A stretch of DNA of 64,000 nt, from the NCBI RefSeq assembly GCF_011759375.1, contig NZ_JAARML010000005.1:186001-250000 (forward strand). The letters are read 5' to 3'. How positions within the stretch are numbered: position 1 is the first letter of the stretch; the number at the start of each line of letters is the position of its first letter. The notes beneath the pieces were generated by a model. It was not told where the DNA came from, made no database searches, and was given only the letters and a program-made list of their open reading frames with translations. Shown here in pieces: positions 52,728 through 60,933 of the stretch. The position numbers were made by a program, and so were the translations under genes. This stretch comes from Paraflavitalea devenefica. GTDB lineage: Bacteria > Bacteroidota > Bacteroidia > Chitinophagales > Chitinophagaceae.

Positions 52728-54365
52728 TTATTGATGTGCGTTATGCTGTTGAAGCAGCGTGATGATGTCCTGGTGCCCCTTACGTGTGGCCCAGGCCAAT
52801 GGGCGGGCCCAGGGTTCATTGGCCGGGAGATTGGGATCGGCTCCTTGTTGCAACAGCCAGGTTACCATGGCTGTCTTGCCTTCGCGTGCCGCCCAGCCAA
52901 GTGGGGTAGCCGACCTTCCCGTTTCCTGTGCATTGAGGTCACAGCCATAACCGATACAAATAGCTGCAATATCAATATCTCCTTTGGCGGCGCAGCGGTG
53001 AAGCAGGGTAATGCCCAGCCAGTTGCGGCGGTGCGGGTTCAGACCCCGTTCAAACAGCCATTGGGTATATTCAGCCGATCGTAGGGTACTGGTATCCCAC
53101 CAGGCGGTTGGGTCCCACAACTGACGATGTAAGGCATCCGGCTGATAGCGAAGGATCAGTTCGATATGCTGCCGTTTTTCTTTGCCGATAAAGCCGTTGA
53201 TCAAATGATCTACCGGTAGTTGCGGATTGGCTTGCAGTTGTGCGGCCAGCGCTTCTATGTCATCATGCTTTGCGGCGCCATCTGATGGCCGTGTTTTGCG
53301 GGCATAGGAAGCAATCAGGTCTATGATCTCCTGTGGTGCGTTGACATGTTTTGCCATAGAAAGACAGTTGCCGGACGATTCCACTTCGGCATTGGCATCG
53401 GCGCCATTTTCCAGCAGCAGTTTCACAATATCGAAATGCCTGCCACCAATAGCTGCATGCAGGGCGCCGCCCCAGGGAGCAATCTCCGGTTCCGGTTCAT
53501 TGGGATTGGCGCCACGTTCCAGCAGCAGTTTTACCGTTTCAATGTGTCCTGCGGCGGCAGCACAACGCAAGGGCAACCCGGAATAGTAACCTACATGAGC
53601 AGGGGGCCGGTTGGCCAGTCCGGGATCGCGGTCCAGTAATGCACGTACGCGTTCATAATGGCCTACTTTGGCAGCCACACTGATATCGTAATCAGCGCCG
53701 CGTGCTATCAGATATCCGATGAGGACTTCATGTGTTCTCAGTCCTGTAGCAGGAAGATCGCGATACCAACTGCGGTAATTATAATCCCCCCTGGTAAGGT
53801 CCAGCGGCCGGGCTCCATCGGGACGCATGGCATTGACATCTGCTCCTTGGGTAAGCAGGTAATCAACCAGGTCCAGTTGCCTTGTTAATACGGCCCAATG
53901 GATGGGTTGATTGCCCTGTTGATCGGCAGCATGGAGGAGTGCCGGTTGCTCTTTCAGCAAGGCATATACTCTTGTTGTGTCAAAGGCTTTGATAGCGGCT
54001 GCAATGGTATCTCCTTCAGGCGCGATATGGTAACGGTCCCTGTAAATACTTTCAAAAAGGCTGGCCAGTTCATGATACCCGCGTTCACGGGCCATGGCCA
54101 ATACATCACCTCCGGTATTGAACGGATCGGCGCCTTGTGCCAGCAGATAGCTGACCGCCGCCTGCTGGTTCTCCCGGACAGCGAAATGCAGGGGTTTGAA
54201 ATATTCAAAGGAACAATGTACCAACCGGGGATCATGCGCCAGCAGTTGCTGAATGGTTGGCAGGTCGCCTGCAACGGAGGCACAGGTCATGTTCCATACA
54301 TCGGTGCCGCGTCCCTGCGACCAGTGCTGATACGTTTCCCTTTTCAGTTCATCGGGCTGCACCAT
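52728..54365 (-). CDS. Ankyrin-repeat protein, about 545 residues
   Basis: The start at 54365 (MVQPDELKRETYQHWSQGRGTDVWNM) is chosen because it aligns with the starts of paralogues 54827-56464 (MYPPEALTKD...GKGTDVWAM) and 56483-57460 (MIQPIELKQE). Many ankyrin units follow, e.g. LPTIQQLLAHDPRLVHCSFEYFKPLHFAVRENQQAAVSYLLAQGADP and IETVKLLLERGANPNEPEPEIAPWGGALHAAIGGRHFDIVKLLLENGADAN. The last is LLQQGADPN...RPLAWATRKGHQDIITLLQQHNAHQ. Cytoplasmic scaffold; partner unknown. The VOC gene upstream ends 43 bases before it. Confidence 0.9.
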   Translation of the reverse strand: MVQPDELKRETYQHWSQGRGTDVWNMTCASVAGDLPTIQQLLAHDPRLVHCSFEYFKPLHFAVRENQQAAVSYLLAQGADPFNTGGDVLAMARERGYHELASLFESIYRDRYHIAPEGDTIAAAIKAFDTTRVYALLKEQPALLHAADQQGNQPIHWAVLTRQLDLVDYLLTQGADVNAMRPDGARPLDLTRGDYNYRSWYRDLPATGLRTHEVLIGYLIARGADYDISVAAKVGHYERVRALLDRDPGLANRPPAHVGYYSGLPLRCAAAAGHIETVKLLLERGANPNEPEPEIAPWGGALHAAIGGRHFDIVKLLLENGADANAEVESSGNCLSMAKHVNAPQEIIDLIASYARKTRPSDGAAKHDDIEALAAQLQANPQLPVDHLINGFIGKEKRQHIELILRYQPDALHRQLWDPTAWWDTSTLRSAEYTQWLFERGLNPHRRNWLGITLLHRCAAKGDIDIAAICIGYGCDLNAQETGRSATPLGWAAREGKTAMVTWLLQQGADPNLPANEPWARPLAWATRKGHQDIITLLQQHNAHQ

Positions 54366-54408
54366 GCGGGCAATGGTTATGTTCCCTTCATAAAGCATAC
54401 TGTATTGT

Positions 54409-54807
54409 TTAGCCAGGTTGCCGTTCACCAATGCAATAACAGAGGCCATCCGGGGCTACTACAAAAAAGACCTTCCAAAAGGTGTCGCCGTATTTTTGAA
54501 CATCGATAGCGGATGTTTCCTTTTGCAGGCCATTCGACCGCAATTCTGCGAAAGCAGTATCTACGCTGTCTACCGAAAAGAAACATCCATCCTGGGTAGG
54601 GTCGCCGCCATTTTCCGCCAACCCTATCTGGATATCGTCCCGCTCCAGGATGGCCGATTTATGTGGCACATCGTCACGCGATATGAGATTGAATCCCATG
54701 ATCGTTTGGTAAAAAGGAAGGGCCGCCTCCAGGTCGTTGACCGGCAGGTTCATCGCATCTTTTTGGTAAGGGCTGGCCGTTTTAAAAATTGCCTTTGTCT
54801 TTTCCAT
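54409..54807 (-). CDS. VOC-superfamily protein, single domain
   Basis: About 132 residues from ATG 54807 (MEKTKAIFKTASPYQKDAMNLPVNDLEAALPFYQTIMGF). The VOC pattern continues with SAILERDDIQIGLAENGGDPTQDGCFFSVDSVDTAFAELRSNG and ends FFVVAPDGLCYCIGERQPG. The usual metal-binding Glu near the end may be Glu in IGERQ or may be absent. It is a small-molecule-binding or detoxifying fold, substrate unknown. It sits between two large ankyrin genes on the same strand, 19 bases from the upstream one. Confidence 0.85.
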   Translation of the reverse strand: MEKTKAIFKTASPYQKDAMNLPVNDLEAALPFYQTIMGFNLISRDDVPHKSAILERDDIQIGLAENGGDPTQDGCFFSVDSVDTAFAELRSNGLQKETSAIDVQKYGDTFWKVFFVVAPDGLCYCIGERQPG

Positions 54808-54826
54808 AAATAAAGTCAATGGTTAA

Positions 54827-56464
54827 TTATTCATGTGCGTTATACTGTTTCAATAGCGTGATAACATCCTGGTGTCCTCTGCGGGTGGCCCAGGCCAGGG
54901 GAGTGGCCCAGGGAGCGCCTGCCTTGTTGGGATCGGCGCCCTGCTTCAGCAGGAATTCCACCATGGGCAGCTTGCCATATTTGGCAGCAAGGCCTAATGG
55001 GGTAGAATAGAATTCTTCTTCTACGGCATTGATATCTGCTCTATGTTCAAGGAAAAGAGTCACGTTCTCTATATCGTTCCGCCTGGCATACACATGCAAG
55101 GGTGTAATGCCCAGCCAGCTCCGGTAGTTGGCATCCATGCCCTGTTGAAACAGGAAGTTTGTCAGTTCCCGTGACGCTGCAACATCCTGCGGCCCCCGGC
55201 TTTTTACACTGATGGCGATCTGTTTTGCCAGTTGGGGTTGGTAGCGGAGCATCAGGCGCACAAAGGACCCATGCCCTTCGCTGGCGGCATTCTCCAGTGC
55301 ATTGACGTTATTGGCCAATGCAGGATTGGCGGCAAATACGGCGGCGCCTGTCAATAGATCTCCATCATAGGCCAGCAGGTGTACTTTGCGGGTGGCGCCA
55401 TGGATGCAAAGCAGTTCGATCATGGGTTTATCATCATTGTGCATGGCCCTGCTCAAAGCATCTCCGGAGCTTTCCACTTCCGGATTGGGATAAGCGCCAT
55501 GGTCCAGCAGTAATTGCACAATATCCATATGTTTATAAGCCACTGCTTCATACAGGGCCTTTCCCTGCGGGGCATTGCCTGGTTCGGGTAAAGAAGGATC
55601 TGCGCCCCGTTCCAGCAACAACCGAACGATGGCTATATGCCCGCCTGTTGCTGCATTGGTGAGTGCGGCACCCGAGCCCGGATAGCCGGTACGGCAATCA
55701 GAAATACGGTTCACGAGTGCAGGGTCCTGGTCCAGCAATTCCCGCACGCGCGTTATATTTCCTGTGAGCGCTGCCATGTACAGGTCAAGCTGTGCGCCGC
55801 GGGCCATTAGATGGTTGAAGATATCGCGGGGAGTAGCTACGGTGTCTTTGGGCACGTCGCGCCAGCCACGATAACCATAATCACCATTGCACAGGTGGAT
55901 AGGTCTGGCGCCGTCAGAACGTTTCGAGTTGATATCTGCTCCGCGGGCCAGTACTTCATCCATCATATCCGGCTGCCGGCTCATCGTAGCCCAATGAATA
56001 GCCTGATTGGTAGTGTCGTCACGGGCATGCACCAGCTCAGGTGACGCGTCCAGCAGAGCCCGCACTTGTGCCATATCCCTGTTCCTGATGGCCGCTGCTA
56101 TAGCATTGCCTTCCGGCGTGCCTTGTTGCCCGGTAATGGCATTTTCCACCAGGTGCTGTATTTCGGTATAACCACGGTCGCGGGCGATCTGTAATAAAGT
56201 ATCGCCGGTACCGGAATTGATCGGACTGGCGCCATGCTCCAGCAGGTAAGCCACCACGGCCGGCTGGTTCTCCCGCACCGCGAACGACATGGGATTGCGG
56301 TAATCATATTCACTGCGCAGCAGGGAAGGGTCTTTGCTGAGCAGGCTTTGAATAGCCGGCAGGTCGCCCTTCCTGGCGGCGCAAAACATAGCCCATACAT
56401 CTGTTCCTTTTCCGGTAGACCAGAATAAGGGTTCGTCTTTGGTGAGTGCTTCCGGTGGATACAT
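54827..56464 (-). CDS. Ankyrin-repeat protein, 545 residues
   Basis: Closest relative of the gene at 52728: same length and same opening (FWSTGKGTDVWAMFCAARKGDLPAIQSLLSKDPSLLRSEYDYRNPMSFAVRENQPAVVAYLLEHGAS). It shares the middle block AIHWATMSRQPDMMDEVLARGADINSKRSDGARPIHLCNGDYGYRGW with SDGARPLDLTRGDYNYRSW there, and the last unit LLKQGADPNKAGAPWATPLAWATRRGHQDVITLLKQYNAHE. No signal peptide or enzyme domain. Its last ~60 bases before the C-terminus are almost identical to the matching part of the next upstream ankyrin gene. Confidence 0.9.
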   Translation of the reverse strand: MYPPEALTKDEPLFWSTGKGTDVWAMFCAARKGDLPAIQSLLSKDPSLLRSEYDYRNPMSFAVRENQPAVVAYLLEHGASPINSGTGDTLLQIARDRGYTEIQHLVENAITGQQGTPEGNAIAAAIRNRDMAQVRALLDASPELVHARDDTTNQAIHWATMSRQPDMMDEVLARGADINSKRSDGARPIHLCNGDYGYRGWRDVPKDTVATPRDIFNHLMARGAQLDLYMAALTGNITRVRELLDQDPALVNRISDCRTGYPGSGAALTNAATGGHIAIVRLLLERGADPSLPEPGNAPQGKALYEAVAYKHMDIVQLLLDHGAYPNPEVESSGDALSRAMHNDDKPMIELLCIHGATRKVHLLAYDGDLLTGAAVFAANPALANNVNALENAASEGHGSFVRLMLRYQPQLAKQIAISVKSRGPQDVAASRELTNFLFQQGMDANYRSWLGITPLHVYARRNDIENVTLFLEHRADINAVEEEFYSTPLGLAAKYGKLPMVEFLLKQGADPNKAGAPWATPLAWATRRGHQDVITLLKQYNAHE

Positions 56465-56482
56465 GCTGATGATTTTAGCGTT

Positions 56483-57460
56483 TTATGCCGCACCTGCCCG
56501 GCGAAGCATACTCTCAATAGCTGTGTGTCCTTTCTTTTTGGCCCAGGCCAGGGGAGTGGCCCAGGAAGCGCCAGCCTTGTTGGGATCGGCGCCCTGCTTC
56601 AACAGGAAGTTGACCATGTCCTCATGTCCCCATCTTGCTGCCATGCCCAGCGGGGTGGATTGGTACTCTTCGTCTATGGGATCAAGTTGTGCGCCGTGTT
56701 TAAGTAGTAAGGCCGCTTTTTCAAGGGCGCCTTTCTGCGCCATATCATGCAGCAGGGTAACATGGTGCCAGTTCATCACATCGGGGTTCATACCATGCTC
56801 CATCAGAAAAACGGCGCTGTCATATCGCTCGAAGTAATAGAACTGCGTCCATTTTAATACGTCAGGTACTTTGGCGCCATAGCTCATCAGGAGTTGCATC
56901 ATAGCCTGGTTGTTTTCCTTGGCAGGCATCATCAAAATGCCTTCACTCCAAAAGAAGGTTTCATCCAGCGCCAGGGCAGGATTGTCCTTTAATAGCTGGG
57001 CTGTTGTATCCAGGTCTTCTTTATCTACAGCATTTTCAAAATCCTGCTCCTGTTTGCTCCTGTTGTAATGGATGCCTCCGTTATCACCCCTGAACCGGCA
57101 ACGCGAAAGATCACTAAGATACTGTTGCAGCAGGCTGGCAATGGTAGTATTTTCCCTGTCCTGCGCGATGGTAAGCAGGTTGTCCAAAAAAGGGTAAATG
57201 CGGTAAGCAGGATCAAGGGCGCCTTCGTTCAGCAAATATTCAACCAGTGGTGCGTGCCCCTCCCGCACGGCCAGGTGAACAGGTGGTGTATAGTTGTATT
57301 GCGCATAGATGAGGCCGGGGCATTTCTGCACCAGTTCCTGCACGCGCTGCAGGTTGCCGTCCCGGCTGGCCGTGAGTATTTCCCATACTTTGGTGGTAGT
57401 AGACACACCATTGTGTACCTGCATGAGCAATTCCTGCTTCAGTTCAATGGGTTGTATCAT
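56483..57460 (-). CDS. Ankyrin-repeat protein, 325 residues (short paralogue)
   Basis: Shorter paralogue of the two 545-residue proteins. It opens MIQPIELKQELLMQVHNGVSTTTKVWEILTASRDGNLQRVQELVQKCPGLIYAQYNYTPPVHLAVREGHAPLVEYLLNEGA. It lacks most of the middle repeats. It ends GHEDMVNFLLKQGADPNKAGASWATPLAWAKKKGHTAIESMLRRAGAA, which matches the end of its downstream neighbour. It starts 14 bases after the GNAT stop at 57475. It is probably a deletion derivative of the longer form, although a non-repeat linker (CRFRGDNGGIHYNRSKQEQDFENAVDKED) is unique to it. Confidence 0.88.
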   Translation of the reverse strand: MIQPIELKQELLMQVHNGVSTTTKVWEILTASRDGNLQRVQELVQKCPGLIYAQYNYTPPVHLAVREGHAPLVEYLLNEGALDPAYRIYPFLDNLLTIAQDRENTTIASLLQQYLSDLSRCRFRGDNGGIHYNRSKQEQDFENAVDKEDLDTTAQLLKDNPALALDETFFWSEGILMMPAKENNQAMMQLLMSYGAKVPDVLKWTQFYYFERYDSAVFLMEHGMNPDVMNWHHVTLLHDMAQKGALEKAALLLKHGAQLDPIDEEYQSTPLGMAARWGHEDMVNFLLKQGADPNKAGASWATPLAWAKKKGHTAIESMLRRAGAA

Positions 57461-57474
57461 GTGACGATAGGAAT

Positions 57475-58086
57475 TTAATCAACAGGACAGATCTCTGCCA
57501 GTTTTTGCAGATCGCGCCAGCCATAGCCGCCATGAAATTCTCCTTTCTTACTATACAATCTTTCGCCATGCAGTGCTTCATGAAAACGGCAGGAAGGGTT
57601 TTGGGGTATACCAAATAATACCATAGAGGTAATGCCCTGGCTCAGAAAGCGACGTGCCACATATCCCATCAGCAACCGGCCCAGTCCGAGACGCTGGTAT
57701 TCCAGCAACAGGTAGATCTTACTGAGTTCCCCGCCAAAATCCGGCAGGTCGGCATGATTATATACTAATCCTTTGGCAAACCCGATGAGCCTGCCTTCAC
57801 GGTTCTGAACAACGTAACAGAACCAGCTTCCATCCTTTACGGTAAACTGCTCGCGCCACTGGTATTCGCGGATCTCAATGGTGGGCGGGTTCCTCACTGT
57901 CCAGTAGGTATCATTCCAGGTTTGTACATGCAGGGCTGCCAATGCAGGCAGGTCATTTTCAGTAACTTCCCGGATGGTAAATGATTCCATCGTTTCGCCC
58001 CACTCACGCAGCCGGCGCATATTGGTAGTTTTGGAAGGCCTTCTGAGTCCCATGATAAAACGTCCTATGGCGTGATTCAGTTTCAT
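57475..58086 (-). CDS. GNAT-family N-acetyltransferase with N-terminal extension
   Basis: 203 residues from the first ATG; the GNAT domain proper starts at Met33 (MESFTIREVTENDLPALAALHVQTWNDTYW), an alternative start at 57990. Motif A is LSKIYLLLEYQRLGLGRLLMGYVARRFL (Q-LGLG binds acetyl-CoA), followed by MVLFGIPQNPSCRFHEALHGERLYSKKGEFHGGYGWRDL. The G-F-GGYGWRDL tail is that of small-molecule acetyltransferases in this family. It lies between the DUF1624 membrane protein (15 bases upstream) and the short ankyrin gene (14 bases downstream), so co-transcription is likely. Substrate unknown. Confidence 0.87.
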   Translation of the reverse strand: MKLNHAIGRFIMGLRRPSKTTNMRRLREWGETMESFTIREVTENDLPALAALHVQTWNDTYWTVRNPPTIEIREYQWREQFTVKDGSWFCYVVQNREGRLIGFAKGLVYNHADLPDFGGELSKIYLLLEYQRLGLGRLLMGYVARRFLSQGITSMVLFGIPQNPSCRFHEALHGERLYSKKGEFHGGYGWRDLQKLAEICPVD

Positions 58087-58101
58087 ATAAATACTAACAG
58101 G

Positions 58102-59256
58102 TTACAAATACGTGAGCCATCGCTTTTCCGGGTGTGCCTGTTTATAACCGGCGTACCAGCGGCTGGCAACATACAAGATCACTACGTCTATAAAGAATAC
58201 CAGGTACAGCAATCCGAGGCTCCATTTGTATTCCGGCGGAACAGCACTAAAGGGGGCGATCCCATACCATTCCTGCCCGGTGATGCCATACTGCATAAAG
58301 TTAACCAATAGCGCGCTGAGATGAATGAGCGGAATATGCAGGAGGTAATAAAACAGGGGTACCCGGCCAATGGTGGTGAGCACCCTGGCCAGCCAGCCCC
58401 GGGCTTTTTCTGCATAAGGGATAAGGGCAATGGCCGGTCCCAGTGTCATCAGCAGGTACCAGGTGGAGGCGGGGTATTTGCGCTGGTCGAGCAGGCGGTA
58501 AATAAAGGGCCTGGTATCATCGGCATCCGGTATACCTAACGCGATCCTGGTACTACCGCCAATGATGAAGGCGGCAATAGCGCCTACCCCGATCTGCAGG
58601 CAAATGCGGCGGCGCCTGGCCGGCTCCATTTGCAGGATAAGGCCAAAGCCATAACCCGCGGCCATGACGCCAATCCAGGGAACAATGACATACAGTATGG
58701 CCACATTGGGCGGGCCTTTCAGTCCGGAGGAATAGATAAACTCCCAAAAGCGGCCAAAAGGTTCCTGGAAGGAGGACGGGAATGCTTTCGGCAGTAAGCC
58801 AAACAACTGCTGCAAAAGAATGATGGCCAGGCCTATGATACCTACGGTTAATGGTTTGAGCCGTACCAGCAGGGCCATCCCCATCATACTCCATCCCAGC
58901 ATCCAGAGTATGCCGATAAAGATGAACTCGCTGTAATCCACGTTGAAGGCCCAAAAAAAACGTACAAGGGTAAGCTCCAGTATGACCAGCAAGAGGCCGC
59001 GGGTAAAGAGGAAGCTGGTCAGCTTGCGTTGATCGGGTTGCTTTTTCCCATAGAAGAAAGCGGCTGTACCGGCAAAGAAACAAAAGACCGGTGCGCAGAA
59101 ATGGGTGACCCAGCGGGTGAAAAAGATAGCAGGCTCAGGCCCGCCGGGTGGCTGCCCTGTATAACACCGCACATGGTCAATGACCATCAATACCATGATG
59201 GCGCCGCGCAGCAGATCAACAGATTGCAGGCGGGTGGGGGGAGTTGTGTGATTCAT
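58102..59256 (-). CDS. DUF1624 / heparan-alpha-glucosaminide acetyltransferase-like membrane protein
   Basis: 384 residues with about ten hydrophobic segments. The start RLQSVDLLRGAIMVLMVIDHVRCYTG is the family signature: an acyltransferase-3-like D-LRG motif and the conserved His of the IDH motif. FFTRWVTHFCAPVFCFFAGTAAFF follows, and later VPLFYYLLHIPLIHL. Relatives move an acetyl group across a membrane onto sugars, but most bacterial members are uncharacterised. It is the first gene of the ten-gene minus-strand cluster; its promoter must lie in the 256-base divergent gap to 59513, where I see no other gene. Confidence 0.88.
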   Translation of the reverse strand: MNHTTPPTRLQSVDLLRGAIMVLMVIDHVRCYTGQPPGGPEPAIFFTRWVTHFCAPVFCFFAGTAAFFYGKKQPDQRKLTSFLFTRGLLLVILELTLVRFFWAFNVDYSEFIFIGILWMLGWSMMGMALLVRLKPLTVGIIGLAIILLQQLFGLLPKAFPSSFQEPFGRFWEFIYSSGLKGPPNVAILYVIVPWIGVMAAGYGFGLILQMEPARRRRICLQIGVGAIAAFIIGGSTRIALGIPDADDTRPFIYRLLDQRKYPASTWYLLMTLGPAIALIPYAEKARGWLARVLTTIGRVPLFYYLLHIPLIHLSALLVNFMQYGITGQEWYGIAPFSAVPPEYKWSLGLLYLVFFIDVVILYVASRWYAGYKQAHPEKRWLTYL

Positions 59257-59512
59257 GGTGTTTTTTTATGGCTATACTTTCCCTTTACTGATCACTCGTC
59301 GGCAGGTTGAATTTCACGTTAATCAAAGACTCCAAAAAACATTTGTGATACCCTGTTTGAAAACCTACATAAGCTGTCTTTTTATCGTGAAAACAGGAGG
59401 AGCAGGTAATATAGTTGCCGGTAGCCAGTGATTTTCTTTTTAGATTTGGAAGAGCAGGCAACGAGGCATTGAGGTAACGACGTGAAAAGTCAACAAGTGT
59501 AAACTACTTTTT

Positions 59513-60820
59513 ATGAGTACGATTCCTGTTAGTGGTCAATTAGTTCTCCGGGATGCCAGTGCAGCACAACTGGAGCAGGCTGTTGCTGAGAATCACCGGC
59601 AGTTGTTTTGTGACAATGCCAGGGCATTAGGTGGCGTTGTAAATGTTGCTGACGGACTTACCTATACGTATACACCTGCCAACGGTTCGGCTGTTGTATT
59701 TCCTTCATTAACTTCCGGGAATGCAGGTGCGCAACTGGATGCGATGATGGATTTCTACCGGGCGAATCAGGCACAACACGTAGGCTATTGGTCACTGGCT
59801 CCCACAGCACCTGCTGATGTGGGGGCCTATTTACTGGCCCGCGGCTTTCAGCCGGGATGGGAACCCTGCTGGATGGCCCTGGACCTGGATGTTGCACAAA
59901 CCGATGAACTGGCGCCGGCAAAGTTGGAAATACGGGCATCTAATGATACCCCTGTGCATGATGTGGAGGGACTTCCTTATAACGATACTGGCGGTCCTAT
60001 TTCAGATGCCTTATTCCATACCTGGCCCGAAAAGGTACAGCGCTTCGTTGCTTTCCTGGATGGTGTCATCGCAGGGCAATGCTGCCTGTTCTTTACGACC
60101 GGTGCCAATGGCATTGCCGGCATGTATAGTGTAGGAGTAGTGCCTTCGATGCGCAGGAAAGGCATTGGCAAAGCGATTGTACTGGCTGCCTGTCGCTATG
60201 CCAAAGAGCACGGCTACCAGTATGTGATGCTGAATGCAAATGGTATGGGACGACCCGTCTATGAGCGGGCCGGATTTCAGGTGATTGGTCACGGTATTAC
60301 CTGGTGGCTGATGGGGCAACGCTATATTACGCATCCACCTGCACGGCACATTGTATCACTGGCAGAAGCAACCGGCAGAGGCGAGATCGCTGCCTTGGAA
60401 AAAATGGGTGCATCGGCTACTCCCGAAGAGTTGAATACACCACTCACCAATGGAATGACCCTGTTGCAACTGGCGGCACATTGCCGGCAACCTGCGGCGG
60501 CTGAATGGCTTATTGAACACGGGGCATCCCTCACGGCGCTGGATGCGTGGGACCTGGGCTGGAAAGAACGTGCCGCAGCGCTATTGGCTGCCCATCCACC
60601 CGAAGTAAACCGCACTTATTTTGACTGGCAGGGCACTTTATTGCATATTGCCGCACAAAGAGGCGATATAGCCCTGGCGCAACTGGCGCTGAACGCCGGT
60701 GTTGATCTTTCGATAAAGGATAAGGAGCATGATGCCATAGCATTGGGCTGGGCTTATTATTTTCACCGGAGGGAGATCATAGCACTGATTGAAAAACATA
60801 GTGCCGGTTCCGGTTCGTGA
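59513..60820 (+). CDS. GNAT acetyltransferase fused to ankyrin repeats
   Basis: 435 residues. The N-terminal two-lobed GNAT part (about 1-275) has MYSVGVVPSMRRKGIGKAIVLAACRYAKEHGYQYVMLNANGMGRPVYERAGFQVIG; R-RKGIGKA is the acetyl-CoA loop. Residues about 280-435 are ankyrin-like: ARHIVSLAEATGRGEIAALEKMGASATPEELNTPLTNGMTLLQLAAHCRQPAAAEWLIEHGASLTALD and GTLLHIAAQRGDIALAQLALNAGVDLSI. The stop codon TGA lies inside a dispersed palindrome, so the original C-terminus (SAGSGS) may have been altered by that insertion. It is divergent from the ankyrin/GNAT/VOC cluster and unites two of its families in one chain. Confidence 0.9.
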   Translation: MSTIPVSGQLVLRDASAAQLEQAVAENHRQLFCDNARALGGVVNVADGLTYTYTPANGSAVVFPSLTSGNAGAQLDAMMDFYRANQAQHVGYWSLAPTAPADVGAYLLARGFQPGWEPCWMALDLDVAQTDELAPAKLEIRASNDTPVHDVEGLPYNDTGGPISDALFHTWPEKVQRFVAFLDGVIAGQCCLFFTTGANGIAGMYSVGVVPSMRRKGIGKAIVLAACRYAKEHGYQYVMLNANGMGRPVYERAGFQVIGHGITWWLMGQRYITHPPARHIVSLAEATGRGEIAALEKMGASATPEELNTPLTNGMTLLQLAAHCRQPAAAEWLIEHGASLTALDAWDLGWKERAAALLAAHPPEVNRTYFDWQGTLLHIAAQRGDIALAQLALNAGVDLSIKDKEHDAIALGWAYYFHRREIIALIEKHSAGSGS

Positions 60821-60892
60821 GGACACGAACCGGTGCGACAGTGAGGAAACGGACCTGGGCGACACGGGTTCTGGTTAGTGAAGACACTAACC
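60810..60892. repeat. Dispersed palindromes, copies 6 and 7 in tandem
   Basis: Copy 6 (60810-60833) reads CCGGTTCGTGAGGACACGAACCGG in two arms; its central TGA is the stop of the GNAT-ankyrin gene. Copy 7 (60873-60892) is GGTTAGTGAAGACACTAACC, where C-to-A changes in one arm are matched by G-to-T in the other. The stem is thus preserved. Confidence 0.8.
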
Positions 60893-60933
60893 GGGGCGAT
60901 CAATAACTTTATACTATTACAAAATCAACTGCT

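Noticed and set aside
49402..60820. Ankyrin cluster as polymorphic-toxin immunity genes
   Set aside because: Ankyrin proteins often act as immunity factors, but no toxin, Rhs/YD repeat or secretion gene is present.
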